A stretch of DNA of 64,000 nt, taken from NCBI RefSeq assembly GCF_020171725.1, contig NZ_JAIVAJ010000002.1, positions 513,804 to 577,803 on the forward strand, written 5' to 3'. This DNA comes from Halobacillus litoralis (GTDB lineage Bacteria; Bacillota; Bacilli; Bacillales; Halobacillaceae). The translations under genes were made by a program, and so were the position numbers. Shown here one piece after another: positions 52,663 to 62,220 of this stretch. Below the pieces are notes generated by a model that saw only the letters and a list, made by a program, of their open reading frames with translations, was not told where the DNA came from and made no database searches. Every line of letters starts with the position of its first letter. The first letter of the stretch is position 1.

Positions 52663-53283
52663 ATGGACTCAGGTGTAATTCAAAAAGCGCTTCATTACAT
52701 CCAACCTTTATTTGAAAAAGATGCCACCGGTCATGACCTCGACCATATGAAACGTGTGGCCAGGTGGTCGAGAGAGCTCGCCTTGAGGGAAGGGGCAGAT
52801 CCTACCCTCGCAGAACTCGCGGGCCTGCTTCATGATGTCGATGATGCCAAGCTTTCACAGAATCCTGATGCATCAAGGCGTGAGCGTAGGGAGAAGCTTC
52901 TGGAATGGGGGCTTTCGGATGCGCAGGTTGAAGAAATCGAACAAGCGATCGAAACCGTCTCCTTCCGGAAAGGGAAAGTACCGGCTTCCACACTTGGAAA
53001 AGTACTGCAGGATGCGGACCGGTTAGATGCGATGGGGGCTGTGGGCATTGCCCGCACATTTGCATTCGGAGGTGCGAAAGGGCAGATGATACATAGTGAT
53101 GACCCGGGTGCCGGAACGTCTGTGCAGCATTTCCATGATAAATTGCTTCATCTTCTACACCTCATGAACACGGACAGCGGGCGTCAGGAAGCCGAGCATC
53201 GACATGAGACGATGACAGCGTTTCTGAATGAGTTCAATCGTGAATACTATGCTTTAGGAGGAAAATCAGATGAGTCAAAATGA
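52663..53283 (+). CDS. ypgQ: HD-domain phosphohydrolase (YpgQ-like)
   Basis: This 206-residue helical protein of the HD superfamily binds metal through [10 protein letters not shown] (about 23-32), HD at 57-58 in [13 protein letters not shown], and an aspartate in [19 protein letters not shown]. Bacillus YpgQ has nucleotide pyrophosphohydrolase activity on canonical and deoxy nucleotides, which would suit a location before thymidylate synthase. That substrate range is inferred. AGGAGG precedes the ATG. It overlaps thyA by 14 bases. Confidence 0.88.
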   Translation: MDSGVIQKALHYIQPLFEKDATGHDLDHMKRVARWSRELALREGADPTLAELAGLLHDVDDAKLSQNPDASRRERREKLLEWGLSDAQVEEIEQAIETVSFRKGKVPASTLGKVLQDADRLDAMGAVGIARTFAFGGAKGQMIHSDDPGAGTSVQHFHDKLLHLLHLMNTDSGRQEAEHRHETMTAFLNEFNREYYALGGKSDESK

Positions 53284-54229
53284 ACAGCAGTACTTGAATT
53301 TATGTAAACATGTCCTAGGTCAAGGAGCGTATAAAGAGGACAGGACCGGGACGGGGACATACTCAGTGTTCGGATACCAAATGCGTTTCGACCTTTCAGA
53401 AGGTTTTCCTTTGCTGACAACGAAGCGTGTACCATTCCGTTTGATTGCAAGCGAACTGTTGTGGTTTATCAAAGGGGATACGAATATCAGGTATCTGCTT
53501 GAACATAACAACAACATCTGGAATGAGTGGGCGTTTCAAAACTGGATAAATAGTGAAGATTATAAAGGACCGAATATGACGGATTTCGGCCGCCGCAGCC
53601 AGCAGGATGAAGCGTTTAAGGAAGAATACGATGAGCAGATGAACCGATTCAAGGAGAAGATTCTGAAGGACGATGCATTTGCGGCGGCCTACGGCGATCT
53701 GGGAGCCGTTTATGGAAGTCAATGGAGAGCCTGGAAGACGTCGCAGGGGGAAACGATTGATCAGCTTAAGCGTGTAATTGATTCGATTAAGCATAATCCC
53801 GACTCCAGACGACATATCGTAACGGCTTGGAACCCGGAGGATGTGCCGTCCAACATGGCCCTGCCCCCTTGTCATACGATGTTCCAATTTTACGTGGCGG
53901 AAGGAAAGCTCTCCTGTCAGCTTTATCAAAGAAGTGGAGACATCTTTTTAGGTGTACCGTTTAACATTGCGAGCTATGCGCTTCTGACGCATTTGATAGC
54001 AGAGGAATGTGGGCTCCAAGTAGGAGAGTTCATTCATACACTCGGGGATGCCCACATCTATAGCAATCACTTAAGTCAAGTGCAGACTCAGCTGAAGCGG
54101 TCCGAGAGGGCTCTACCTAAACTGAAAATCGATCATGGTGGTAAGAGTCTGTTCGACATTGAAATGGAAGATTTGGAGCTTGATGGTTATGATCCGCATC
54201 CATCCATAAAAGCACCAGTCGCTGTTTAA
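53270..54229 (+). CDS. thyA: thymidylate synthase, ThyA type
   Basis: ThyA methylates dUMP to dTMP with methylenetetrahydrofolate, yielding dihydrofolate for the next gene's enzyme. The nucleophile is the cysteine in [14 protein letters not shown] (about 200), and [14 protein letters not shown] binds phosphate. At 319 residues it is the long form with a roughly 50-residue insertion (about 85-135), like Lactobacillus casei ThyA. E. coli ThyA and B. subtilis ThyB have 264 residues. GGAGGAAAATCAG precedes the ATG inside ypgQ. Confidence 0.95.
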   Translation: MSQNEQQYLNLCKHVLGQGAYKEDRTGTGTYSVFGYQMRFDLSEGFPLLTTKRVPFRLIASELLWFIKGDTNIRYLLEHNNNIWNEWAFQNWINSEDYKGPNMTDFGRRSQQDEAFKEEYDEQMNRFKEKILKDDAFAAAYGDLGAVYGSQWRAWKTSQGETIDQLKRVIDSIKHNPDSRRHIVTAWNPEDVPSNMALPPCHTMFQFYVAEGKLSCQLYQRSGDIFLGVPFNIASYALLTHLIAEECGLQVGEFIHTLGDAHIYSNHLSQVQTQLKRSERALPKLKIDHGGKSLFDIEMEDLELDGYDPHPSIKAPVAV

Positions 54230-54252
54230 CTATTAACGGAGGTGTAAGACCT

Positions 54253-54741
54253 ATGATTTCTTTTATTTTTGCAATGGATCGTAATCGATTGATCGGGAAG
54301 GATAATGATCTTCCGTGGCATATTCCGAATGACTTCAAGTTTTTCAAAGACATGACCATCGGAAAAACAATTATCATGGGGAGAAAGACGTTTGAATCCT
54401 TTGGAAAACCTCTGCCTGATAGAAAACACATCGTCATAACATCCAATCACGATTACGACAGAGAAGGGTGTACAGTCATTCATTCGATTGATGACATTCT
54501 TGAGATGGAAAAGAACGATCCGGACACAGAGTGGTTCGTCATTGGCGGAACGGTCCTTTTTGAAAAGATGCTTCCGTATGCCGATCGTATGTACTTGACG
54601 TATATCGACTACGAATTTGAAGGGGACACGCATTTCCCTGAATATGATGAGTCCGATTGGAAACTAGTCTCGGAAACGAAGGGCGAAAAAGACGAGAAGA
54701 ACCCTTACGATTATTATTTCCGGATTTACGAGAGAACGTAA
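54253..54741 (+). CDS. dfrA: dihydrofolate reductase
   Basis: DfrA regenerates tetrahydrofolate from the dihydrofolate released by ThyA. The 162-residue protein shows the substrate stretch NRLIGKDNDLPWHIPNDFKF (about 11-30) with the active-site aspartate, MGRKTFESFGKPLPDRKHIV and the NADPH-binding VIGGTVLFEKML. GGAGG precedes the ATG by 11 bases. It is read 23 bases after thyA. Confidence 0.95.
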   Translation: MISFIFAMDRNRLIGKDNDLPWHIPNDFKFFKDMTIGKTIIMGRKTFESFGKPLPDRKHIVITSNHDYDREGCTVIHSIDDILEMEKNDPDTEWFVIGGTVLFEKMLPYADRMYLTYIDYEFEGDTHFPEYDESDWKLVSETKGEKDEKNPYDYYFRIYERT

Positions 54742-54746
54742 TAAAT

Positions 54747-55349
54747 ATGACATTAGCAGGTGTCATTCTAGCAGGGGGCGGTTCGAGCAGGATGGGACGT
54801 GACAAAGCCAGCCTCCCGCTCGGCTCTCGGACGGTTCTGGCACGGATCTACAGTCAGCTTCACGAAGTGACAAGTCATATTGTCGTCAACAGCAATATCG
54901 AAAGATCTGGCTTCGAACCGGTACCGGATCGCTATGTGGACGGTGGGCCGCTTGCCGGTATTCAGGCAGGGATGCAAGCTGCAGGAGCAGAATGGGTGGT
55001 GGTCAGTGCCTGTGACACCCCTTTCATTCATCCCGATATTTACAAAGAGCTCTTATCCTACAGAGACTCGAAATTCGAAGCGATTATTCCGTTTCATAAG
55101 GGGAGGCATCAGCCGATGTCAGGCGTTTATCACATAAGCCTTCTTCCGTTGTTAGATGAGCTTATGAATAACGACGAGAAACGGATGCGTGCCCTTTATG
55201 AGAGAATCAATATGAAACCGGTCCATTCCTTTCAAACCGTTTCTGAATCCGTGCTTTCTCACCATTTCTTCAACATGAACACGCTCGAAGATTATGAAGA
55301 AGCGAACAGGTTGTTAAAAACTTTCCAAGGCCAAAGACATTTGCTATAA
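54747..55349 (+). CDS. mobA: molybdenum cofactor guanylyltransferase MobA
   Basis: MobA adds GMP to molybdopterin to form the bis-MGD cofactor of molybdoenzymes. The 200-residue nucleotidyltransferase has the signature [19 protein letters not shown] at its N-terminus, [13 protein letters not shown] and the metal-binding [10 protein letters not shown]. The start at 54747 gives this normal N-terminus, but its RBS is weak. It lies five bases after dfrA, so coupling is likely. The following Tat genes are consistent, since many molybdoenzymes are Tat-exported (inference). Confidence 0.9.
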   Translation: MTLAGVILAGGGSSRMGRDKASLPLGSRTVLARIYSQLHEVTSHIVVNSNIERSGFEPVPDRYVDGGPLAGIQAGMQAAGAEWVVVSACDTPFIHPDIYKELLSYRDSKFEAIIPFHKGRHQPMSGVYHISLLPLLDELMNNDEKRMRALYERINMKPVHSFQTVSESVLSHHFFNMNTLEDYEEANRLLKTFQGQRHLL

Positions 55350-55417
55350 AAAATGGTATGATAGGGGAAGAATACAACTATCAACGTACGAATAATTCGT
55401 CAGAAGGCGGTGAAACC

Positions 55418-55618
55418 ATGCTGTCAAGTATCGGTGTACCGGGTTTAATCCTGATCTTGACGATTGCGCTCGTCATTTTCGGCCCATCCAAGCTACCTGA
55501 AATTGGAAAAGCGGCTGGTCAAACATTAAAAGAGTTCAAAAGCTCTGCCCGTGATTTAACTTCAGATCAAAACGAGCAGAACAATGGCGCAGATGAACGT
55601 TCAGAAACGAAACCCTAA
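55418..55618 (+). CDS. tatA: twin-arginine translocase subunit TatA, first copy
   Basis: TatA polymerises around TatC to move folded proteins across the membrane. This 66-residue copy has the short N-terminal helix [20 protein letters not shown], the hinge [14 protein letters not shown], an amphipathic helix and an acidic tail. AAGGCGG precedes the ATG at 55418. The in-frame start at 55358 is rejected. A second tatA 116 bases further on is nearly identical through the hinge. Confidence 0.93.
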   Translation: MLSSIGVPGLILILTIALVIFGPSKLPEIGKAAGQTLKEFKSSARDLTSDQNEQNNGADERSETKP

Positions 55619-55734
55619 GCTTTTGTTGTAAGCGTTTCTTTACACGGCGGTGACCGGGACGGTTTACATAGGAGAAGTTCCAGTCACTCAAGAAAACCAG
55701 TGGACGAGTTCTACTGAAAATGGAGTGAGAGACC

Positions 55735-55920
55735 ATGTTATCAAGCATCGGTGTACCAGGTCTTATTTTAATCTTGATCATCGCTCTCGTTATATTCGGT
55801 CCATCCAAGCTACCTGAGATCGGGAAAGCGTTTGGCAGCTCTTTAAAAGAGTTTAAGAAGGCGACTGGTGACATTATGTCAGATGAAGATAAAGATCAGA
55901 ATAAGAACAAGAATCAATAA
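55735..55920 (+). CDS. tatA: twin-arginine translocase subunit TatA, second copy
   Basis: At 61 residues it has the same layout as the first copy: [40 protein letters not shown] and a short Lys/Asp/Asn tail. The near-identity of the first 35 residues points to a recent tandem duplication with diverged tails. A GGAGTGAG site precedes the ATG. A terminator-like hairpin follows, with tatC behind it. Confidence 0.93.
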   Translation: MLSSIGVPGLILILIIALVIFGPSKLPEIGKAFGSSLKEFKKATGDIMSDEDKDQNKNKNQ

Positions 55921-55930
55921 AATAAATAAT

Positions 55931-55968
55931 GAAGGTGTAAGGGGGCATCCTCTTACATCTTCTTTTTG
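55931..55968 (+). terminator. hairpin between the second tatA and tatC
   Basis: GAAGGTGTAAG and CTTACATCTTC form an 11-base stem with a wobble pair, followed by TTTTTG. It could lower tatC expression relative to tatA, or end the tatA transcript. Confidence 0.65.
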
Positions 55969-56000
55969 TCAGGCGAACAAGTGCCTGGGGGTGGATTGTA

Positions 56001-56753
56001 ATGTCAGAAGAAAAAGCTACGAAAGATATTGAAATGAATGTAACCGATCATTTGCAGGAACTTAGAAAACGCGTGATTTGGACCCTCGTCTTCTTCATCG
56101 GATTTTTTGTCGTCGGTTTTGTCTATTATGAAGACCTCTCAGGTTTCTTCATTAATGATATTCCATTCCAATTGAACATGACGAGTCCGGGGGAAATTGT
56201 TTGGATCGTGTTCACGATTGCCAGTCTCGTTGCGATTGTAGGCACGCTTCCTATACTTAGTCTTCAAGTTTGGTTGTTTGTAAAACCGGCTTTGACACCG
56301 AAAGAGAAAAGAGTGTCCCTTTCCTATATACCGGCTATCTTTTTACTGTTCTTAGGCGGTCTTACGTTTGGGTATGTGGTCTTTATTCATTTTATTCTGC
56401 CGTTTTTGCTTAATTTGAATAATGGGGTCTTTAATGAAATCTTCACAGTTGAGCGCTATTTCAAGTTCCTATTCCGCGTCACCATTCCTTTTGCTGTACT
56501 ATTTGAAATTCCCATCCTGATCATGTTCCTGACGAGTCTCGGAATTGTCAATCCGGTATTTTTGGTGAAGGTCAGAAAGTATGCTTATTTCGTTCTCGTC
56601 ATCATCGGGACGATCATTTCACCGCCGGATTTCATCTTACAGCTTGTAGTAGCGGTACCTCTTATCGTTCTATATGAAGTAAGTATCGTTCTTTCGAGAA
56701 TTGTGTATCGCAAGAAGCTGAAGAACCACAAGGAATTTATGGAGCAGGACTAA
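56001..56753 (+). CDS. tatC: Sec-independent protein translocase subunit TatC
   Basis: TatC recognises twin-arginine signals and forms the translocase core with TatA. The 250-residue protein has six membrane helices. The cytoplasmic N-terminal HLQELRKRVIWTLVFFIGFF bears the conserved R-x-R segment and the F-x-x-P-x-x-x-Y-like features are kept around KPALTPKEKRVSL. GAIISPPDF-like IISPPDFILQLVVAVPLIVLYE closes the fold. A GGGGGTGG site precedes the ATG. QcrA in this window is a likely substrate. Confidence 0.94.
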   Translation: MSEEKATKDIEMNVTDHLQELRKRVIWTLVFFIGFFVVGFVYYEDLSGFFINDIPFQLNMTSPGEIVWIVFTIASLVAIVGTLPILSLQVWLFVKPALTPKEKRVSLSYIPAIFLLFLGGLTFGYVVFIHFILPFLLNLNNGVFNEIFTVERYFKFLFRVTIPFAVLFEIPILIMFLTSLGIVNPVFLVKVRKYAYFVLVIIGTIISPPDFILQLVVAVPLIVLYEVSIVLSRIVYRKKLKNHKEFMEQD

Positions 56754-56760
56754 GGACAGG

Positions 56761-56791
56761 AATCCCTCTTATTCGGAGGGATTTCTTTTTA
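56761..56791 (+). terminator. terminator after tatC
   Basis: AATCCCTC and GAGGGATT form an eight-base stem with a seven-base loop, followed by TCTTTTTAT. Confidence 0.75.
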
Positions 56792-56858
56792 TATCTTTTG
56801 AACGTAGCAGACATCCGTGTTAAAAAAGAAGTATTAGAATGCGAAGGAGATGAATAGG

Positions 56859-57077
56859 ATGCGTTCCTTTTATCACTATATGATGAGATACAGAGGCAAT
56901 AAAGAAAAGAACGACGAGAAGAGATTGGCCGACTGGATGTTCGACGACCATGGGTTTCCGAAGCAATCGGCGTCTTATGACGAGATCAGTCGGTACTTGG
57001 AGTGGAATGCTCCATTTCCAACAGCTTTATCAGCCTTCGATCGTCTATATGAAGCGTATCAAGTAGATGAAGGATAG
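56859..57077 (+). CDS. yozE: YozE family protein (UPF0346)
   Basis: The 72-residue protein has the family pattern of a SAM-like helical fold: MRSFYHYMMRYRGNKE, the DDHGFPKQSASYDEISRYLE core and the aromatic-rich end FDRLYEAY. YozE function is unknown. The ATG at 56859 is preferred because AAGGAG lies ten bases before it. The ATG at 56850 is only one base from that site. It lies between tatC and sbcD, probably in the same transcript as sbcD (11-base gap). Confidence 0.87.
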   Translation: MRSFYHYMMRYRGNKEKNDEKRLADWMFDDHGFPKQSASYDEISRYLEWNAPFPTALSAFDRLYEAYQVDEG

Positions 57078-57088
57078 GAGTTGAAACT

Positions 57089-58243
57089 ATGAAAATTCTA
57101 CATACAGCAGACTGGCACCTCGGTAAGATTGTTCATAACGTCCATATGACAGATGATCAGCGGGAAATGCTTGATGATTTTGTAGAGCTTGTCAAACAGG
57201 AAGAGCCGGATGCCGTCATCATCGCAGGAGACCTTTACGACCGGTCGATCCCTCCAAAGCAGGCTGTCGAGTTGTTGAATGATACGTTGACTGTGTTAGT
57301 CAATGACCTCAATGTGCCCGTGCTTGCAGTCTCCGGCAACCATGACAGTCCCGACCGCCTGCAGTTCGGTTCAGAGATGTTCAAAAGACAAGGGCTGTTT
57401 CTTGACTCGAAGCTGAAAAAAGAACGCGAACCGGTTACCCTCCATGACGACCACGGTCCTGTTCACTTCCACCTCATTCCGTATTTAGAGCCTGCAGAGG
57501 TAGCCTATGTGTTCGAGGACCCTTCAATCAAAACACACCAACAGGCCGCCGAGCGGATCGTCGCAGACATCAAAGAGCGATTCTCGATGGATGAACGCCA
57601 TGTGTGGATCGGGCATGCATTTCTTGCAGGAGGTATGGAATCCGAGTCAGAAGAGCGTTTGTCCATGATTGGCGGAAGTCCTTACGTAGAGGCTGGCATG
57701 TATCATGATTTCACATACGTTGCCCTCGGGCATTTACATCAGCCGCAACGCGTGACGAAAGATACGATCCGTTACAGTGGGTCCTTATTAAAGTACTCGT
57801 TTTCTGAAGCCAATCATAGAAAGTCGGTGACGATCATCGAGCTGGATGGAAACGGTGTATCTTCCATCGATCAACGCCCTCTTGTCCCGAAACGAGACTT
57901 TGAAGTCATAGAGGGGTATTTTGAAGAACTGTTGGATGGTCAGGCTGCGTCGAACCCCGAAAATTATCTACACGTCAGACTTCTAGATGACGGCCAGCTG
58001 CTTGATCCGATGGGGAAGCTTCGGAAAGCTTACCCGAATGTTCTGCATCTTGAGCGGGTTCAAAAAAATGCGAAAACAGACTTTCAGCAGCTAGAGAAGG
58101 TGAAGGAAAGACAGAAACGTTCTCCTGAAGAATTGTTTATGTCATTCTATGAAGATATGAAAGGTGAATCCATCCCGGAGAATCGTAGGGAGCTCGTCCA
58201 AAAAGCCATCCAGAGCTTGCAGGATGAAGAGAGGGGGAAATGA
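57089..58243 (+). CDS. sbcD: exonuclease SbcCD nuclease subunit SbcD (Mre11-like)
   Basis: SbcD is the Mn-dependent nuclease of the SbcCD complex, which cuts DNA hairpins and blocked ends. The 384 residues carry the calcineurin-like phosphoesterase motifs HTADWHLGK, AGDLYDRS, SGNHDS and GHLHQP, followed by a capping region and the C-terminal SbcC-binding part. AGGAGTTG precedes the ATG. sbcC begins one base after the stop. Confidence 0.95.
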   Translation: MKILHTADWHLGKIVHNVHMTDDQREMLDDFVELVKQEEPDAVIIAGDLYDRSIPPKQAVELLNDTLTVLVNDLNVPVLAVSGNHDSPDRLQFGSEMFKRQGLFLDSKLKKEREPVTLHDDHGPVHFHLIPYLEPAEVAYVFEDPSIKTHQQAAERIVADIKERFSMDERHVWIGHAFLAGGMESESEERLSMIGGSPYVEAGMYHDFTYVALGHLHQPQRVTKDTIRYSGSLLKYSFSEANHRKSVTIIELDGNGVSSIDQRPLVPKRDFEVIEGYFEELLDGQAASNPENYLHVRLLDDGQLLDPMGKLRKAYPNVLHLERVQKNAKTDFQQLEKVKERQKRSPEELFMSFYEDMKGESIPENRRELVQKAIQSLQDEERGK

Positions 58244-58244
58244 T

Positions 58245-61200
58245 ATGCAGGCATTGACGTTAACAATGAATGCGTTCGGCCCTTACCGTGATAAACAGAC
58301 CGTGGATTTTTCCCTTCTGGGCGACGAATCCATCTTTCTTATCACAGGACCGACTGGAGCAGGAAAAACGACGATATTTGATGCGATGTGTTTCGCTCTT
58401 TACGGACGTGCAAGCGGAAGTGATCGTGACCAGGATTCGATGCGAAGTCACTTTGCGGATGAGGATGACCCTACCTACGTTGATTTTCAGTTTGAGCTGC
58501 GAGGCAGGCAGTACCGCATTGTCCGCATGCCTAAACAATGGAGGAAGAAAGAACGGGGAGAGGGACTCAAGGAAGACCCTGCCAGGAGCGAGATTTTCAT
58601 GATCACCGACGGGGAAGAGAAACTGCTCGCTTCTAAAATCAAAGAAGTGAATGAGTACGTGGAGGACATTCTCGGTCTTGATTATGAGCAGTTCCGAAAG
58701 ATGATCATGATTCCGCAAGGCGAATTCCGGAGACTCATTTCTGAAAATAGTAAAGAACGGGAAGAAATTTTACAACGGATCTTTAAAACGCATTTCTATG
58801 CCGACTTGACTGAATACTTCAAGAAGGAAACCAGTTCCTTGAAGGAAGAAATGAACCAATTCCAAACCAGGATTGATCATGCTGTAACCAATATCCATTG
58901 GGGGGCGGACCTTCCTGAGAATCTCGAGGACCTTCAACCGAAAGAATATCTAACCCTTCTTTCAGAGCGACTGAATAGTCAGCAGAACGTATTAGAAGAA
59001 GCGAAAAAAGACGTGGATACTCAGTCCGACAGGGTTGAAAAGAAACAGGAAGCTTATCAGGAAGCGAAACATTTGGATTCACTCTTCCAATCTAGAGCAG
59101 AACTTGAACAGGAACAGAGTAAGCTTAAAGAGCAGGAAAGGGAAATCCAAAAGGCAGAAGAACAACTGAAACAGGCCAACCAGGCCGCAGAGCTTCAGCC
59201 TTATGAAAAGCACTTGAAAGATAAGGAAGCTGAACAGGAACGTCTCTATCAATCGTTACAGGAGAAAAGAGAACAGAAACAGACGCTGCAGTCCGATTTT
59301 GTAAAAGTAGAAGCCGAATTCGAAGCGGAGAAGAACAAAGGTGATGAGCGTGATACGCTTAAAAATCAATGGGAAAAGCGGAAAGAAGAGAAGAAGCAGC
59401 TTGAGGAGTACCTCCTCCTTAAGAGGCATTACGAAAAATCTCGAACGGCTATTCAGCAGAAAGAAGAGCGTTTGAAATCCAAGCAGGAGCAAAAACAAAC
59501 GAACAGTAAAGAAAAGGAACAATTGCGGGCGATTATAAAAGAGGGACGCTCTTCACAGAACCGGCAATATGAACTGAAATCAAAACTGGATCAGGCGCGA
59601 AACGAGTATGAGAAGCTTAATCGTCTTGAGAAAGAATGGAACAAGCTGATCCAACTAAGAGAGTCGTATCACTCTTTCATGAAGACCTATCGACTTCTTG
59701 AAAAGAAAGCTCAGGAAGCGAAGTCATCTTATGAGGGTGTCTTGAATGAAATAAGATCTCATCATGCCTACACGTTGTCGAAGGGTTTAACCGACCAGAG
59801 CGAGTGTCCGGTATGTGGATCCGTCCATCACCCTTCACCAGCAGGTAAACCTTCTAACATACCAGACGAGCATGAAATCGAATCCTTAAAACAGCAGGCT
59901 GAAGAAGCGGAAAATCGATTTCAAAAAGCTCAAGCTCAACTCATAGATGTGAAAGCAGAAGGAGAGTCTCAGCGTCACCTTGTCGATGCTTTGAAAAGCG
60001 AGATCACCGATCAAGAGGAGAAGCTTGAGAAGAAGATGTTCACCACCTGGTACAGTGAGAAAAATGAAGAAATCGCTAAACTGAGTGCGGAGCACGAAGC
60101 GGCTGTGCAACAGGCGGAGCGTCTTGCCCGAACAGAGAAGCAGTTAGAAGAGCTTGAGTCAAAAGAAAGCGTTCTGTCAGACGAACTTGACGCCCTGAGG
60201 ACAGAAATGGCCAAAGACAAAGAAGAGTCCGTCCGTTATCAAACGCAGATGAACCAGTTCCTTGAACAGAGAGAATTTGAAACGTTCGAGCCTGAGGAGC
60301 TTGATGCGTGGATCGAAGCTGCAAAGAATACCTATGAGAAAGCGGCTGGCGCCTGGCAAGCCATCCATGATCGGTATCATCAACTGCGGGATCAGCTTCA
60401 GAAAATTGAAGCCTCTGAGTCGGAAGTGTCCCATTATTATGAACGAGTGAAGCAAAGTGCTGGAGATGCGAAGGAGTCCTTTGAACAAGCGTTTGATCAA
60501 TCTGTTTTCACGACCTTAGAAAATTACCGGTCCGCTCTCCTTACAAAACATGAACGGGAGAAGATCCAAGAATCGATTGACCAATACAAGCGAAAGCAAG
60601 CGATGATCGACGGTCGGTTGGAAGAAGTGAAACAAAAACTAGAAAGCGTGGAGAAGCCTGACCTTCCTTCATTACTGGAGGAATTGGAAGCACAAAAGGG
60701 TAAGCTCAAGGAAACCCAGCAGCGCCTGAATGAGCATACGATGATGTATCAGCAGAACCAAACCGTCTATGAAGAGATAGACATGCTGTTAACCAATCAA
60801 GGGGACCTGGCTAAGAAATATTATGATATTGCAGAACTCGCCGGGCTTGCGAAAGGGGATAATGCACTCCGATTATCGCTCGAGCGGTATGTTCTCGCAG
60901 CCTTTCTGGATGAAATACTTGTTCAGGCCAACATGCGTCTCGATCAAATGACGGACCATCGCTATCAACTCGTCCGAAGTGATGAAATCGCGAAGCGGGG
61001 GGCTCAAAGTGGCCTTGATCTCGAAGTCATCGACCATCATACAGGCCAAAAGCGTTCTGTCCGAACCCTTTCAGGGGGAGAGGGGTTCAAGGCTTCTCTT
61101 AGTCTCGCTTTAGGGATGGCAGACGTCGTTCAAGCTCATGCAGGAGGCGTTCAGCTTGATACGCTGTTTATTGATGAGGGATTCGGTACGTTGGATGATA

Positions 61201-61361
61201 TTTCCCTCGCGCAGGCGATCGATTGCCTGAGGGGGCTGAAGGACGGGAGCCGTATGCTCGGAATCATTTCCCACGTCGCGCAGTTGAAAGAGGAAATACC
61301 CGCCAAACTCCAAATCCAGTCGACACCTCAAGGGTCTTCTGTGCAATTTACGTTCCAATAG
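58245..61361 (+). CDS. sbcC: exonuclease SbcCD ATPase subunit SbcC (Rad50-like)
   Basis: SbcC is an SMC-like ATPase that tethers DNA and drives SbcD. Walker A TGPTGAGKTTIF lies near residue 31. Two long Glu/Lys/Gln-rich coiled coils meet at the zinc hook CPVC (about 519-522). The ABC signature LSGGEGFKASLSLAL with Walker B LFIDEGFGTLD closes the head. At 1038 residues it is slightly shorter than usual. The ATG at 58245 follows AGAGGGGG. The open frame upstream lies in sbcD and is rejected. Confidence 0.95.
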   Translation: MQALTLTMNAFGPYRDKQTVDFSLLGDESIFLITGPTGAGKTTIFDAMCFALYGRASGSDRDQDSMRSHFADEDDPTYVDFQFELRGRQYRIVRMPKQWRKKERGEGLKEDPARSEIFMITDGEEKLLASKIKEVNEYVEDILGLDYEQFRKMIMIPQGEFRRLISENSKEREEILQRIFKTHFYADLTEYFKKETSSLKEEMNQFQTRIDHAVTNIHWGADLPENLEDLQPKEYLTLLSERLNSQQNVLEEAKKDVDTQSDRVEKKQEAYQEAKHLDSLFQSRAELEQEQSKLKEQEREIQKAEEQLKQANQAAELQPYEKHLKDKEAEQERLYQSLQEKREQKQTLQSDFVKVEAEFEAEKNKGDERDTLKNQWEKRKEEKKQLEEYLLLKRHYEKSRTAIQQKEERLKSKQEQKQTNSKEKEQLRAIIKEGRSSQNRQYELKSKLDQARNEYEKLNRLEKEWNKLIQLRESYHSFMKTYRLLEKKAQEAKSSYEGVLNEIRSHHAYTLSKGLTDQSECPVCGSVHHPSPAGKPSNIPDEHEIESLKQQAEEAENRFQKAQAQLIDVKAEGESQRHLVDALKSEITDQEEKLEKKMFTTWYSEKNEEIAKLSAEHEAAVQQAERLARTEKQLEELESKESVLSDELDALRTEMAKDKEESVRYQTQMNQFLEQREFETFEPEELDAWIEAAKNTYEKAAGAWQAIHDRYHQLRDQLQKIEASESEVSHYYERVKQSAGDAKESFEQAFDQSVFTTLENYRSALLTKHEREKIQESIDQYKRKQAMIDGRLEEVKQKLESVEKPDLPSLLEELEAQKGKLKETQQRLNEHTMMYQQNQTVYEEIDMLLTNQGDLAKKYYDIAELAGLAKGDNALRLSLERYVLAAFLDEILVQANMRLDQMTDHRYQLVRSDEIAKRGAQSGLDLEVIDHHTGQKRSVRTLSGGEGFKASLSLALGMADVVQAHAGGVQLDTLFIDEGFGTLDDISLAQAIDCLRGLKDGSRMLGIISHVAQLKEEIPAKLQIQSTPQGSSVQFTFQ

Positions 61362-61387
61362 TTTCTTGATTTCTACAGCTTGTGCCA

Positions 61388-61417
61388 AAAGCAGCCGGTT
61401 ATTTGCCGGCTGTTTTG
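61388..61417 (+). terminator. terminator after sbcC
   Basis: GCAGCCGG and CCGGCTG pair around a short loop and are followed by TTTTGTC. Confidence 0.7.
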
Positions 61418-61477
61418 TCACTTTATGCGCTTGCCCGGGAAATAGTGAAAGGAAATAAAAAAACGCAAGGGGAGGAA

Positions 61478-62179
61478 ATGACGTTGAAAACCTTCAATAA
61501 TGATTGGCGTTCCATACTGGAGCCTGAATTTCAAAAAGAATATTACGAAGCGTTACGAGAAACGTTAAAGCAAGAATACCAGAATGAAACGGTGTACCCT
61601 CCGATGGACGATATCTTCTCAAGCCTCGATTATACGTCTTTCTCAGGCACAAAAGTCGTGATCCTCGGTCAAGACCCCTATCACGGACCGAACCAGGCTC
61701 ACGGGTTCAGCTTCAGTGTTCAGCACGGAGTGACCGTTCCGCCTTCATTGCGGAACATTTTCAAGGAACTGCAGGAGGATGTCGGGGTGGAACCACCGGG
61801 TCACGGCAATTTGACGTCTTGGGCGAAGGAGGGGGTTCTTCTATTAAATAATGTATTAACCGTCCGGGCTCATCAAGCCCATTCTCATCAAGGGATCGGC
61901 TGGGAGCGATTTACGGATACAGTCATTCAAGCTTTAAATGAGCGGAGGACTCCTGTCGTCTTTATTTTATGGGGAAGGCATGCTCAGAAAAAAGGGAAAG
62001 GCATCGATACGACGAAGCACCTTGTCTTAACCGCTCCACACCCGAGCCCTTTAGCTGCTCACCGGGGCTTTTTCGGTAGTCGTCCGTTTTCAAAGGCGAA
62101 CCAATTTCTCCTCGATACGGGCCAAGAACCAGTCGATTGGTCGTTGGACGTGGCACCAGCCCAAACCAGAACAGAATGA
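61478..62179 (+). CDS. ung: uracil-DNA glycosylase, family 1
   Basis: Ung removes uracil from DNA. The 233 residues contain the water-activating loop GQDPYHG (Asp66, His69), the uracil-binding GFSFSVQ, the LLNNVLTV strand and the minor-groove loop HPSPLAAHRGFFG. The ATG at 61478 follows AAGGGGAGG. The longer open frame begins inside the sbcC terminator and is rejected. It stands apart from sbcC but continues the local run of DNA-repair genes. Confidence 0.96.
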   Translation: MTLKTFNNDWRSILEPEFQKEYYEALRETLKQEYQNETVYPPMDDIFSSLDYTSFSGTKVVILGQDPYHGPNQAHGFSFSVQHGVTVPPSLRNIFKELQEDVGVEPPGHGNLTSWAKEGVLLLNNVLTVRAHQAHSHQGIGWERFTDTVIQALNERRTPVVFILWGRHAQKKGKGIDTTKHLVLTAPHPSPLAAHRGFFGSRPFSKANQFLLDTGQEPVDWSLDVAPAQTRTE

Positions 62180-62220
62180 AGGCATATGCTACAGTATTCT
62201 AGTTCTACGGAGGGATTAAG

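Noticed and set aside
55627..55640. Catabolite-response (cre) site between the tatA genes
   Set aside because: TGTAAGCGTTTCTT keeps the left half but fails three positions on the right, so it is below what I would call a site.
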